A stretch of 64,000 nucleotides of DNA. It comes from Augochlora pura. Taxonomy: Eukaryota > Arthropoda > Insecta > Hymenoptera > Halictidae. The notes under the pieces were generated by a model. It ran no database searches and had not been told where the DNA came from. It saw nothing but the letters and a program-made list of their open reading frames with translations. This document shows, in pieces, positions 1-13,193 of this stretch. The position numbers and the translations under genes are program-made. The DNA is taken from NCBI RefSeq assembly GCF_028453695.1, contig NC_135773.1, positions 4,278,001 to 4,342,000 on the forward strand, in the 5' to 3' direction. The number at the start of each line of letters is the position of its first letter. The stretch's first letter is position 1.

Positions 1-260
1 TAATAACAGAAAATTACACGTATATCTTAATTTTTGTTTAAAATATAGAAAGCTTGACGGATGAAGTTGCTATATTCAGAACAGTATCGTTTAAGAGTTA
101 AATAAATATCAGCAGAGGTAGTAACAGTCGAAGAATTAGAAAATTGCAATAACAGAAAATTACACGTATATCTTAATTTTTGTTTAAAATATACAAAAAT
201 TCGGAGAATGGAATAGCTATGTTCGGAACAGTATCGTTTAAGAGTTAAATACGTGTCACT
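1..260. repeat. Two-copy tandem duplication, 146-bp period
   Basis: The block starting at about position 4 recurs at 150. About the first 45 bases of each copy are identical, and a second matching block (ending in CAGTATCGTTTAAGAGTTAAAT) occurs later in each. The middle parts have diverged by substitutions. The first copy touches the window edge, so the array may continue to the left. I see no coding potential. It could be a satellite fragment or a simple local duplication. Confidence 0.85.
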
Positions 261-3200
261 GAAGGTCTATTTTACGCTCTCTTGGACATCAGTCTTTTGA
301 ACATCGTTTTATTTCTGAAACAAACGCGAACGTGAATTCGTTCGTCATACTACGAAGACGTGACACAGAGATATTCAAAATACTTCAATGTATCTGCTCT
401 TTGCAAATTCTTCTTATTTGCAAACTCGAGATCGAAGTTCAAAGGGCGCTCGCGAAACTGGACCAGTTCACGTCAAAATGCAATCCGAGAAAACGATTGT
501 CAAAAGATGCTCGCTGAATTGTTGGCAAAATTCTAGTAACTCACAATCAGTCGCAAGTAAAAGTTAATATATGATTGGTATAAATTACAGCAAATATCTG
601 CTGTCTAATTTAAGAAAAGAAATAATCCATGAAATAGTACACAGTAAAAAATATTTACTGTTATTTTATAAAATTATAATCTTTAAAATAATCTTGATAA
701 TGACATATAACTCTGACATAACCTCAAAATAATAAGCAATAAAAATATTTTCTTTCAAGCAATCTTCGCACGATTCAAAATATTTCTTATCATCAAAGTA
801 GTTCACTCATTTTCAAGAATAATTTCATAATTATCTCAATCAATTAATTCGAATAATTATAAAATAAACCAACACGTTACTTGAAATAATATCTTAAATG
901 ATACCATTACAGACAAGGAAATAATTACGTAATAAAGCAACACGTTGTCTCAGATAATATTTCCAAACCGTTCGCAACACGTCTCTTGAAATAACATATC
1001 TAATGACACGAAACGTGCCCATGCCTGCGTTAAACTCGCGGGTCGATGCGGCGAGATCCCGTCGCCGCTAAACAACCCAATTGAAAGAGAGTTTCACACG
1101 CTTCCGATCAAAGACGTTAATTCCATGAAGCGCGTGGTTGAAAAGTATCGTGTCCTACATCGAAACCGCAGCCTGGAAAAAGATCGCAGATTGATTAGTC
1201 AACGCGCCGTTCGACGACAAGCGCGAGCAACCGTGCGAAAGTAATCGTTGGCTTCGGGATAATCTCGCGAAAGCGATTAAGAATAGTCCCCCCACCACCC
1301 ATATCGGGAATCAAATTAAACGGTCGCGGCGAAATCATAGCCGTTTGCGTTCCCGGCTTTGTAACTCCGAATGTTTCCCGTTTCGCTCCGTTTCGCTTTT
1401 CCGTCCCGTGAAAATATTCTTTTATTCGGCGCGCCGCCGCGAGAATCGCGCGAAACTGGCGGCCGCCAGCCGCCGCCAATGGAATATCAGGGGCGCCGAA
1501 AGAAAAATACACAGCTAATTATAACGATAGGAAGTCAAACTGCCGCTTCGCAGCGTCGAGAAATCTAATTTACCGGAAGACTACAGGAGCGAATTCATTG
1601 CCTCTAATTATTTCGCTCGCTTCTCGCGTAGCTCACAGTTAATTGGAGGCTATTCACCGGAAAAACACCGGCGTCGGCGTTAGCCTCCGTTGACGTTGTC
1701 GCGCTGGCTACGCCGTTGCCCTGCCGGTGTTACCTGAATATCAAATGCTGCGAGCATTGATTGCGATTCGAAATAATTCTTACGTTTCGCCGATTTTTAT
1801 TCTGTTCGCATTCGCTTCCTCTTTTTGTTATACATGTAATTTCGTTTTTGAGAAACGCTCGATAAAGTGCTGGAATTTACCAGTTACCACAAAAATGGTA
1901 AAACAATGTAGAACAAAATGGTCCCATAAATAAGCAATTAATGAAGAGTATACGTAAAAAGTATGAATATTAAACTGTCGCATTTTACTTTCATTTCATT
2001 TAATTGAAAAGCCAAATATTTTATTTGAATAACGATTATTCATAATTCGTAACAAATTACCCTACCTATTTAATCGAGTAATTCTTTATTATTTATATAA
2101 TAGAAGATTATAAAATTATCCAAATAATAATATAAATATTCTTGTGAACTCTCGACCGTTTTCTCACGTAATTTTTTAAAAGTATAGTACACCTTGTAAA
2201 TATAACTCCTAAAATGAATTTAGTTATGCAATAATAATCACCTGTACCTGAACGTAATAATGTACCTGAACGTAACAAACTTTCCGACGCGGCAGCAGAA
2301 AAACAAGTTAATTGAAACAATTAACCCAGAGAACGTTAATCGATGCAGCACTGCGCAAATAAATTCTTCTTCAAACAACAACAGTTAATGAATTTTGATT
2401 CCAATCGAAATTCGATTTGAAAAATATTGTTGCCTAAACAAATTTATCTTGGACGGGACATCTGTTCGATAACGTCGAATCAAATTGCGCGCTCGTATCT
2501 TCATCATTTATCCGTCGTCCGAATGAAATTTCGTCGAAGCCCGCGCCGCTGCAATTGACGATAATTGTAACGGTGAGCGGCGGCTGCCCGAAAAAAACGC
2601 GCCGTGGACCACCAACGGGAACGACGAACGCCGGTGCGTTATTTACTGACAAATCCTGCGCATCGTTAGTTCGAAAAAACTATCCGAGAACAATGCCCTC
2701 GCCGCGGCGGCCCGCCTTTATTTTTCAATACCCGCGTTCATTATTGGTCCCGCGGAGAGCAACAAAAAAAAAAAAAGAAAGGGTCAATGGCAATAAAAGC
2801 GAAGCTCATTGTCGCATCGATCGTCGCGGCGGCGCGACCACCGGTGCCCCCCCCCCCCTCCCCCTCCCTCTCCGCCCTTCGCGCCGAGGAAATCGATCCG
2901 AACATTGTTCCGGCTCGCGGGCAACAGCGCCGCATTCCATATTATAAATGGGATTTTAATCCTCGTCGTTATTATCAAACGGTCCGATGTCTGTCGTCGA
3001 CGATATTGCCGGGCCGTCGATCTCGAATCCGTATCGGGACGGAAAGAAAGAAAGGCCGCGACGCTCTTGAATCGTTTATTAATGCCGGGAATGCTTCTGA
3101 AATATCGGGCCGGCGCCTGGAATAATATTGTCAATTAATCATTGCTGACCCGTGAAACGCGACGCGTTCGATTATTGCGGTCGATAAGCGGCCCCGAAGA

Positions 3201-4385
3201 CGCCGGGGAACGCGTGCCGCGGCGCAGTTCCAGCGATTTATGCGCCGGGAAAGTCGCTGGTTAATTCATCGAGCAGCGATTTCGCGTACGCCACGGTCAA
3301 TTATTCCTGAAAAAGTCCCGCGATACCGTAGAACGCTGGGGAAAACGATCTGTGCCCATGGAAAACTTTGTAACTGTTTCTCGATTTGCGCTCGCTTGAT
3401 ATAAATCAATTTATCTTTAATGATAAAAGTATACATTGTCCATTACTGAAAATATGGCACAATTTCTATCAAGGGGTAAGAGAGCACCCTCTCGCTTCGT
3501 CTAACCTGCACAGTCCCCACTTGTCTACGATCTCCCGAAACCCACTTCTATACGCAAACAAGAAGACCAATAAACTAATCGACGCGAGGAGCGAGGGTGG
3601 TCGGTCGCCGCTCCACCTAATCGCGTCTTTTGTTCAGCGCGCAACTTAGCCAATAATAATCGAAAGTCTGGAATGAAAACAGGAATGGAAGAGGCTAGGA
3701 GGAGGCCACGGAGAAGCGAGACGGTGACGGTAGGCGGGATGCGTTGTTCGTTTACAATCGGCCAGTCACGAGTCCCGCGTTTTCTGGAAATTGGGGATAA
3801 GGGGAGGATCATTTCTGCCGATAAGGCAAACGCGTTTACTCTACTTCCGCGAGAGCGTTAACACGGGAATCGGTCCTACAATGTTCTCTGTGTCATCTTT
3901 CGAGCAACGGACAGTGCAATGTCCGCTTGTCAGAATTATTTAAGAGCAATCGAGGGAAACAAAATAATATGTGTCGAGACGAAGCAAACAGTTTAGAATG
4001 GTAGTTGTTAAGAGTTAGATAAAAGGAGAAGCAATGAAGCTTTAACGCGGAACAAGAGCTATTTAAATTCATAGGAATGGTCTGCTTTGAAAATGGAAAC
4101 TTTTAATTGGTGTTAATATTTTATTGGAATTTTTTATATATTTTGGTTCGAAGATACCTTCGTGACATCGAGGCCAAAATAAGAATTTTAATGACACATA
4201 CATATGTCATTTGATAAAAATGTGTCATCAATCCGAGGTATTGTATAATTAAAGACATTAAACCTGAGAAATTAAAATTGTTAAAAGTGATTACCCAATA
4301 GAAAATACACTCGAACATTGCGCGCGATATAAATTGATTTCCGAACGAAGAATAATTTCGTATGTGACTGCCACTTTATTTAATG
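261..4385. other. Non-coding block with three CpG-rich islands
   Basis: CpG-rich stretches lie at about 1000-1720, 2450-3380 and 3480-3860, separated by AT-rich DNA. The second island holds a poly-A run near 2762-2774 and a C-rich tract near 2849-2870. Weakly repeated CAACACGT words occur at about 870, 938 and 975. The open frames across 2555-3138 overlap one another on both strands and are rich in R and P, so I treat them as chance. Confidence 0.6.
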
Positions 4386-4520
4386 TGATCATTTTTAATC
4401 GATGTACATATTTAGCACATCTTTGTAATAATATTTATTACATACTTGATACATATTTATTGCATAATTATTACATATTTATTGCATACTTATTACATAT
4501 TTATTACATATTTATTACAA
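4386..4520. repeat. AT-rich minisatellite, ACATATTTATT-type unit
   Basis: Repeats of about 11 bases such as ACATATTTATT and GCATACTTATT run head to tail with small variations, densest at 4437-4519. The plus-strand peptide across it is a Y/I/L-rich repeat artefact. Confidence 0.75.
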
Positions 4521-6400
4521 CGAATAAGGAAATTAAAATGAATGACAACCCACTGCCAATGAAATAGCAAGTAATGTAAATGAACACGGTGAAACAGTGT
4601 TTCAAAATGATTTATCGAAGCCATTGTCAACAGCAACGTCAATATTGTAACGCGAAAGATTGACGTTCTTGACAGGAAAAATCACGTTGCATTTTATACG
4701 TTTCTTTTCATTGTGAAAAGAGTTTGACTTTGCTAACCGGCTTTATGCTTTATTCATCGCTGTTGAATTTAATATCCACTGTTATAATACATGTGCTGTT
4801 AAATATGGATTTGCTTCGAATTTGCATGCAATAACACCATCATTTACGGTGCCGGTTAATATTGGCGTACCGATGCGTTAATCATCGGGATTAACATTCT
4901 TCGATCGACGTTTCCGGAACTGTTCGATACAGTATTCAATCTTTCAAACTGGATAATTCTTTTAACAATAATATAATGACATTTTTTTATTCGAGACTTT
5001 CAGAACACTGTACGTTGCAAATATCTGCACTGTTATATATATGAAAAATAATTAATTTCAGGAAGTTAGTTAATAATAAAAATTAGAATTGGGTAAAGAA
5101 GCGCGTAAATGGAATTTTGTTTTATGCTGTATTAATTTTACTATTTGTTTTTATATTTTTTAAAGTAAGAATGATATTGTATATTATAAGTCAGTGTTAT
5201 ATGATATATTGTAAAGTTAATAAAACTCAATGGGCAATTATAAATGATTTAAGACCTAGGTAATTTAATAGTAATATTAATAAATTCTTAATTAAAATGC
5301 AAATAGATTGACAGAGTTTATTATGACACTAACTGTACTTCTAATCAATCACAGATTCTAAAACAATCAATCACTGTGAATTTTTATAAATACTTTCTAT
5401 CCAATTTTAACCTGTCGACCGGGAAATACGAATTAATTTGTCATCCGCATTTGTTTTCCAGCATGCTCTAATTTTCTACGTAAATTAAACAATAATTAAA
5501 CGTGTTACATCTTCATAGTATATACTACAAATGCTATAAACGATATAATATTATTATATTTATATTTATATACTGACTTTACCCAATTTTCTAATAAAAT
5601 ATCTTTACACGTATTTAGAAAATAAGAACAAAATACGATTAAACAAGGCTCATAAGAGTCAAAGAAACCATCGCCATTAAACAGGTTCGTCCACCAATCA
5701 CCGCCTAGACCCATCGCGCCTCGCATCATTTTCGATCACGCGCGAAGATCATGAAATATCCGCGGACAGGTCGATGCGCGGAGGCCCCCGCGCGAAATGT
5801 CCAGGACAAAAGTGTGCCGGGAGTAAATAAAACAGCTTAATAAATCAATCCCGATGGAGTACTGCGTTTAATTCACGTTTTTATTTGAAGAGCAAAAGCT
5901 TTCACCGAAATGATATTTACGAACTCGAGTGGAATTGACAGCCGTCCACTGTTTTGTTTATCCGGCGCGTTTAAATAATCGAACTACTCCATTGACATTA
6001 GTATTCCGCGGGCGCGGACACACGCTCGCGAACGCGAAATCTGCCCGGAACGCGTTCGCCCCGCGATTATAATCCGCCGGCGTCGCGCCGTTGCTCGCAT
6101 CGGCCGCGCGGATGTATTAATTGACAGCGAACGGATGTGTCGTAACTTCGATTTCAAACACACCGGCGCCGGCCGGAATGTTTAGCCGAACTTTCGGCCG
6201 AAACCGGGTGAAAGCACATTTTATCCGGTCAAACGAACCACTTTATTGGACTTCCTTCTCGCCGGCGAACTTCGCCCGAATAAATTGCCTTTATTGTGTG
6301 CGCCGCGATGCGATCTAAACAATAATCAACGCTCGATTCGATCGCGGTATCTGCGAAAATTCTTCTCGATTTTATGCGGCACGAAATTGGACATTTTTAA
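4521..6400. other. AT-rich valley then CpG-rich island, no gene seen
   Basis: About 4521-5690 is AT-rich with no structure that I recognise. About 5690-6360 is CpG-rich with scattered TTAATT words. No splice-bounded coding segment, RNA gene or transposon end was found. Confidence 0.5.
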
Positions 6401-6600
6401 AAATACTATACTTCACTTTATGCAAATTACAGACTTTAAAAATATTTTTATGAGTCCTCGATATATTCCTGCGTTGATAAATAAAATAGTCAGGGTATGT
6501 TAGGTTATGTTACTTCACTTTATGCAAGATATTGACTTTAAAAATATTTAAGTACTTCTTAATATGGGATACATTTTAGAAGGTTAGATTTATTGTTATA
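6400..6600. repeat. Two-copy tandem duplication, about 102 bp
   Basis: The word CTTCACTTTATGCAA followed by GACTTTAAAAATATTT occurs at 6411 and again at 6513. The intervening sequence has diverged. This is a local duplication in AT-rich DNA. Confidence 0.65.
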
Positions 6601-8857
6601 GGGGTCTAGTTTACTGGACGATTGCTAAACAATTTTTGCAGACATTAAAATTTGTTATATTGACGGAAAAGTAAAAGAATGTTATACTTTTTATATTTTT
6701 TATACGAGTGAATAATTACACTTTAATCATTGCAATCTGAGGACTTCGAAAATTTATATCGATGCTAACAATATTGCTTCGATATTGTTATGAACAATTA
6801 AAAATTGTGAAAGTAGGTTTTATTTTCATCTTTTAAAACTAACATTTCTTTTTATTATGAGCCATTTATTTTGAAATTGACCTAAATCCATTTTACACCT
6901 TTTTGCTGTCGACTGCATTAACGTGTACATAATTTGCTTAACAATTGCCACTATTTTCATAATTGTCTTTATTTATACATCAATGAATGTAATACATTTC
7001 TTATTTTATTTTCAAACATTTTATATTTTATTTTCAACGCGGACTCTTAAACACCCTAATTTCAATAGAAACGGTCTTACGTCACTTTCAAAATTTATTC
7101 TCGAAAATGAAATTTTATTCTTCAAACACCGTCAGTTCTCGTAACAGAAATAAATCCAAAAACAGTAAAAAATATCCTCGATTTTCCGATTCACGGTCTC
7201 ACGAGTCGCCCGACGCCGAGCCATAACAACCCAAGACCATTTAGCGTTTTTCGAAGACGCGTAAACCGGTCCACCGGCAAAAAAAAGCGCCTCAAAGTTT
7301 CGCCGTTTTCTTTTTTTTTTTTCGAGCGTCAAAGTCGGGAGGCCCTCAAGCAAGGAAACATTACGTCACACGAAAAATCGCGTTCAAACGAATCGCGCGC
7401 GCGCCCCCGTTCCTATTTCCCCGGCCGAACTGTTTTTCCGCGGACTCTTTCATTACACAGAAAGTTTGCGTTGCGGTTCTAATGGTAAAAACGTCACGGC
7501 TGTTTCATTCCTCCTGGCGTGTTGCGGTTTTTATGCGCGCCGGTGCCGCGAATGACAAGGACCAACAATCTCGGGGGCCGTCGTTATTCCCCAAGAACGA
7601 CAGAGAATAATCGAACCCGGGTTTCGGAAACTTCCGCGCGGCTCGGAATTCCCTTTGTTCCCGGCCCGGGTTTACAATTAGGGTTGCGTGGAAACTGCCC
7701 TACACACCCCTACTTAATAGACCCGGTGCTCGCCTACCGCCGGCTTAATATTCGCCGAGTTCTCCTTACCGTTTCTTCGAATCGTTTGAGCCGCCCCTTC
7801 GCTCCGCTACCGTTCCGCCAGCCAACCCTCGTGTGAGATTTATGCGAACGTTGGGTTGTGCGCAATGTTGGTAGGCTGATGTTGTGTTGTTAGGTTTGTA
7901 AGTGAGCTGCCATGATCTTTGGATGTTCTGAGGATCTATCTTCTAAGCAACGGAATTTATTTGATAGTTTTATTTGATAAGAATTATTATAGAATATATA
8001 TTATTATATATAAATATATAAGAATATATAAATTATATATAAATTATAGATTAAATTAAATAATATATAAAATAATATAAATTATAAATTAAATTAAATT
8101 AAGAATTATATATAAATATATAATATTATTATAAATATATAAGAATTATATATTTATAATTTATATAAGAGCAGATAAATTTATTCGATTATAGGTTGCT
8201 TTTAGAAGTCATTAAATATAGTATAGTATTCAGGAAGCTCATTATTCTGTGAGATTGTTTTAATATTTCGTGACAGAAACGCGACGTAATTTAATAATTA
8301 AGTTAAAGAATAAGTGACGAAAGAAATTATGGTTGTGAACGCTTGCTCTGAATATTCGATACTTAATAGTCAATAGTAAATTTATCTGAATATACCGTCA
8401 CCAAAATTAACTTCTTGCGCTTGCAGCTATTCTAAACAATAATCACATTTTTAACAATTCTTATATATGAACCAATATATTAATTTAAACAGTACTTTAA
8501 CCCTTTATTATTGACGACTTCGAAGCGGAGCTATTGAAAATGTATCTTCATGCTTAATGACTCCGTCAAAAGAATAATAAAGACAAATTTTAAATGGCTC
8601 TGCCGCGGAGCCCTCGAGTGCTTAAATATTTCCTTTAAGACGACGTGGGCTACAAATACAATAAAAACAATAAAATTACTGATTAATCCTGCCCGGCATA
8701 TAAACGTGGGAAAGAAGACGTCAAAACTGAAAACTGACACACATTGTCCGGGACATCTGACCGAGCATAATCCCTTAACGCACGGTTCAGCGGAGAGACG
8801 GGCGGAGAGACTTCGACGCCGGGTGACACGGCGCGGGCGATGATCGCGCGTCAAAAA
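6601..8857. other. Non-coding: AT valley, CpG island 7190-7840, AT low-complexity 7980-8165
   Basis: Positions 7980-8165 are almost pure A/T built from TATAA and AAATTAAATT words. The island at 7190-7840 carries a T-run at 7311-7322 and CpG-rich words, with no coding signal on either strand. From about 8700 the next island begins. Confidence 0.5.
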
Positions 8858-8880
8858 TCGTGCGCGCGCGCGCGCGCACG
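8858..8880. repeat. Alternating CG dinucleotide run
   Basis: An uninterrupted GC alternation flanked by TG and CA. Such purine/pyrimidine alternation is a known Z-DNA-prone sequence type. Similar runs occur at about 30610-30628, 35868-35880 and 52084-52098. Confidence 0.8.
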
Positions 8881-9657
8881 CCGTTCGGTGCCCGAAACGG
8901 AATCGCAGCAGATTCAAGCCGTCACGTCGAACGGATGCGCGCCGGCCGATCGGCCGTCGTAAATCCAAACTGGGGGATTCGCGCGCGCGGACCGTGCGCG
9001 GCCGAACGGTTCGCAATACGCGTGTCGGCGGATTACTTTCCGCGGCCGTGCGACAACGGGGACACGGTCGTTCCCCGATACGCGATAGCGTCCAGTGGTA
9101 AACCAATTTACCGGGCGTGATTCGATGAACGGCGCGCGTAGGTGGACCGGACAAGGGGAGGCGTTGGGGGGAGGGGGAGAGCACCGGCAACGAGACGCGC
9201 GAATCGAAACAGGGGTCGAAGTTGTTCGCGTCGCCCCGGCGCTTTTTCGACCGCGAATAATGCGACGAAAATTAATTGTATCGGCGGCGATGCGACCCGC
9301 CGACGCGGAGGCGCGACCGTGGATATCAGCGCTTCGAACACCATTTATCACCGGGACATAATGGATACGCTCGGTTTATCATGGTACGCGTTGAAAAAAA
9401 AAAAAAACGAAAAAAACAAAAAAAAACAAAAAAATAAAAAACGATCTTGAAAGTGTCCCCCGGTCGCGCCCTATCCAGACTTCCGGGGCCACGCGAGCTG
9501 TTCGTGCACTCTCGCCGAACGTTGTTCGCGCCGTTTAATCGTGATATATTGGGCTCGCTCGAAAGCCGCGTGCCTCCGCGTCGCGCGCGCGCAAATTGCG
9601 CGAAAAATGTAATAACCTCGTGACGAGTGGCTCTGTACGAAACCGTCGGTTTTGGGA
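8881..9657. other. CpG-rich island without recognisable gene
   Basis: Dense CpG DNA. Long frames are open on both strands (for example 8531-9190 minus, about 219 codons), but they begin at a TTG, are arginine-rich and match no family I know. An A-rich tract at 9394-9440 interrupts the island. Confidence 0.5.
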
Positions 9658-9674
9658 GGGGGGGGGGGGGGGGG
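9658..9674 (+). repeat. Poly-G run
   Basis: An uninterrupted G run of about 17. Comparable G or C runs occur at 14214-14232, 24312-24324, 34157-34174, 39935-39991, 44506-44518 and 58160-58174. Confidence 0.9.
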
Positions 9675-10820
9675 AGAAAGAACAAGGGAACTGGCTATGG
9701 TTTTTTTTGAAAAATCGTGTTTGAAAAATTCGACTTCCGTTCGGCGAACGGATGTATATTACGAGTCGAAAATTACTCTCGGATCGAAAAAGTTTGAACA
9801 GGCGGAGGCTTTGAATTTGCGGAATTAAGACGAGTGCTTTGAATTTGCGAATGCAAAACCTGGTTTCGGAAGGTGCAGAGTGACTATGGATCCGTGTCGG
9901 TGAACTTTTAACCTAGATGGTCACGGTGGAGGCGTTGAAATTTGCAAATCTGATTTATCGAATCTATAATTGAATTCTAGATTTAGAGACTATAAAATAG
10001 AATGTATATTAGTATTGTGAACTCTGAGATTTAAACTAATCGAATTAATAAATGAAATATGGGACTAGAAAATACGTTTCTACATTAAAACTAAATGAAT
10101 ATTCGATCCAAAGGTTCAGAGGTGCCATAGCTAATTCGAAGTTAGGTGTTTTCTAAAATAATAGAATATTTAATTTTGAATTTTGTGAATTGCCTACTCT
10201 TAAATATTTACCTTGCAAAAGAATTTTATTTCGTTTTCTGGTCTCTGGCTTACTTGAATAATACAGAATCTGCAACGTGATTTGGTTGAATTTCTAGATT
10301 CTAGTGCAGGATTGGAACCATTTGGGTTCTTGCAACCCAAGTTTGACCAATTCGAGTTTCCCCCTTCTGGATTGGTATCACTCGTATTCCCGGCACAATA
10401 TTATTCCCAATTAGTTCTTAGCTGATCTGATTTGAATTCCTGCCCCGCAGTCCAAACACTCGAAACTTGCTGTGTTTACTTGCCGCTCGACCGATAAGAT
10501 GAAAAGCTCTCTCAAATCTAGATTAAATAGATTGTGTTTCCCCAATTTGATGTTGCTCCAAATTTGATGCACTCTTAATTACAGTATCAGAGTTTCCTCT
10601 CTTTTTATTCTCGCAAAGTCTCAATTTTTAATTAATTACATGATAATTCAACTGTTATAAATTCATTGCATATAATTCTCAGATTTCTGCTAGTACAATT
10701 GCTAATCATTTAAATAACCAATAATTGAAATATGATTCTTTAAATTACAGGTCAAAATTACGAAGACGAGATAAACATTTTTGTTTTTGTTTTTTTTTTA
10801 ATTTAATTGCATTGTTATTA
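9675..10820. other. AT-rich non-coding stretch
   Basis: Moderately AT-rich DNA with repeated short words such as GAATTTGCGAAT near 9812-9850, but no clear tandem unit. No open frame of note, and no RNA gene or transposon terminus recognised. Confidence 0.45.
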
Positions 10821-11220
10821 ATGTAGTAATTCAATTATTTAGTACTATGTAATTGTACTTAAACTGTGGTTATGAGTTACGTTGTAATTTAATCTAACGG
10901 AGATCTGAATTATAAATTACATTGTAAATTAGTTGGATTGAGATCTGAGTTACGAATTACATTGTAAATAAATTGAATGAATATCTGGCTTACGAATTAC
11001 ATTGGAAATTAATTGTATGGAGATCTGACTTATGAATTACATTGTAAATTACTTGAACGGAGATCTGAGTTACGAATCAGATAGTAAATTAACGGAACGG
11101 AAACAAAATTATGAAATACACTGTCAATTAATTAAATGGATACCTAAATTACAAATTCCTCCATAATTAATCTAAAAACAGACCCGAATCACAATTTACA
11201 TTGAATCACAATTCAATCGA
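10821..11220. repeat. 40-bp tandem repeat array, about 10 degenerate copies
   Basis: The word AGATCTGA and its variants recur at 10901, 10941, 10981, 11021 and 11061, exactly 40 bases apart. Each is followed by a TTACGAATTACATTGTAAAT-like segment. Degenerate units extend the same 40-base register back to about 10821 and forward to 11220. The exact period, despite many substitutions, points to an old array with few indels. Confidence 0.85.
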
Positions 11221-12939
11221 ATCACTAAATAATCACAACTTCTATCTTATAGATATAATAATAATTCAATTACAACCCCGCACACCCCTTCCCTAAAATA
11301 CCCTTAACATAACACCATCGTCTAAATTCACCCATGCAAACCCGCAAAATTTTAACAAAATATCGGACAAGTTCCCTGGCAGAAATTCCCAGTTCGTTGA
11401 AAGCCGGACGACCGGTTCGGATGATCCCCTGAAACCGTCCCGTGTTCCAGGCAACCGTGCTATCCGTTTAACGGATCCCGGTCACCGCGGATCGAGTGGA
11501 AATTAAAGGAATATAAATAACGATAATCGGCAGCCGAGTAGTCGCGCGGAAGTTGGACTGCGGGTAATCACTCTATAACAACGCCTGTCCAAATGTGATT
11601 TCCGGTCGGAACATTGTCCCGGAATTAAGCCATTTTATCGAGTGGCGTTCGATGACAGAACGAGTGGACAGAGATGAACTTGAGCGGAGAGAAAATAGGC
11701 GGAACCCGGCCAGCCGGTCGAAGCGGGAAGCGTATGCGTGGCTTGCGTGCGGGAGAAGAGGAGAGGAGAGGAGGCAGAGAGAGAGGGACAGAGAAGAATA
11801 GAAGAGAGAGAAAGAGGGAGAAAGAGAGAGAGAGGGAGAGAGAGGGAAAGAGAGAGAGAGTGTGTGGAAGAGTTGGCGCCGGCGAGCGTCCCGCCACCGC
11901 AAATAACATGAAATATTTGAAATAATTGTCGACAGAAATTAATTAAAATTCCGTGGTCCCGGCCCCGACGGCGAAACGCATTAATCGTTCCGCGGATACA
12001 AAAGCGTTCTCCCCCTCCCCCCCGTACGCCTCTCCCCGGCCCCTCTCCGCACGGCGTTCTGTGACAGTTTACATCTTCCGCGTTCGCGGAGCGAAATTAA
12101 AAAATGCGGTCGGCCACGGGGCGGTGAGTTTATAAATAATCGCGCGTCCCACCCGTGCGCGACAATGAAATACGTTATTATGGACGCATAGTAACGAGCA
12201 TGATACATTGCGCCGGCGATATCAGAATGTTTACGCGTCGCGACGCGCGTTGTTGCGAACGGGTGGCCCGCACCGCCGACGGTTATATAACCGCGCAAAC
12301 AATTCCCGTGTTTTTCGCGGTAATAACGAAATTAAATTAAAATTGCGCCCGGTGACTCCGCGATCTTCATATTTAATCGGCGCCGGAGGAAACGCGTTCT
12401 CTTCGGAACCGACGGTCGGCATAATGAATTTACCGATGGAGAAGGGATCGGCGGAGTTGTAATGCATTCGGTGATTTCACTCGTCCGGCCTCATTAACAC
12501 TTTTTTTACGGTGCTCGTCGCGGTGAGCAAACTTTCCGACGCATCGAAGGAAAGGATATTGGAAACATTAGCATGGAGAAATACTCTATATTCTACATTG
12601 TTTATTTAAAATATTTTGTTACATACCCAGCTGATTAATCTAGCTATTTGAATCAAATATTGTCTAATGCGTCATTTTTCTATCCGTTACCCGTCCAAAA
12701 TTCAAGCGGAACTTAAATTTAGTCACCCCGTAGCCAAGCGCTAGTCACTTCCCCCTCCACTTTTTCAATTTACGATAAGATATATAAAGGTCCCGAAAAT
12801 ACACAGGAGTTCTCAGAAGGGACCGTGTCTTTTACGAATGTACCATGTTGAATCTTCAAGAAGTTTTCCATAATTACTAATATTTCGAGTGAACGAATAA
12901 TTCATAATAAATATAATAACAATAATAATAATAAAATAT
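11221..12939. other. CpG-rich island with GA-rich core, no gene
   Basis: CpG-rich DNA at 11380-12540, containing a GA-rich tract at 11755-11860 and C-rich words near 12010-12050. From 12541 it becomes AT-rich, ending in an AATAAT-type low-complexity stretch at 12895-12935. Frames across the GA tract are serine/leucine- or glutamate/arginine-rich artefacts. Confidence 0.5.
11755..11860. repeat. Imperfect GA microsatellite
   Basis: GA repeats broken by GGA, ACA and AATA interruptions over about 105 bases. Confidence 0.85.
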
Positions 12940-13193
12940 TGTTGCGCGGTCTCAACGTCCGTCGCGGCATCCCGTATAATCTTTATTCATTCACAATTAA
13001 CAATAACTAATAACACAATAACAATTAACTATATCTGGATCTATTATTATTTATATACGTCCTCTCGCTTTGACAGCTCGAGAGAGTCTCTCGTCTCGCG
13101 ACTCATTAAACAACTTCGTTGGCCGGAAACCGCCATATCGATCCGACGGCCAACTTCTCTCGATCTTCACAATCGACAGCTTCCGTCGCAACA
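12940..13193 (-). mobile_element. Probable solo LTR of a retrotransposon
   Basis: The 254-bp segment begins TGTTGCG and ends CGCAACA, so it has TG...CA termini with a 7-bp inverted end. It is flanked on both sides by ATAT, which fits a 4-bp target duplication. Read on the minus strand it contains a TATATAA box (complement of about 13050-13056), followed about 65 bases later by AATAAA (complement of 12982-12987). That is the order expected of an LTR promoter and poly-A signal. Minus orientation is inferred from this order. No internal retroelement genes adjoin it, hence solo. The low-complexity AT flank weakens the ATAT evidence. An unrelated inverted-repeat element remains possible. Confidence 0.65.

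Noticed and set aside
8497..8625. Possible TTAA element starting TTAACCCTTTATTATTG
   Set aside because: The opposite end (GAGTGCTTAA) does not form a convincing inverted match.
8531..9190. Minus-strand open frame of about 219 codons
   Set aside because: It begins at TTG, is arginine/proline-rich in CpG-dense DNA, overlaps open frames on the other strand, and contains no motif I recognise.
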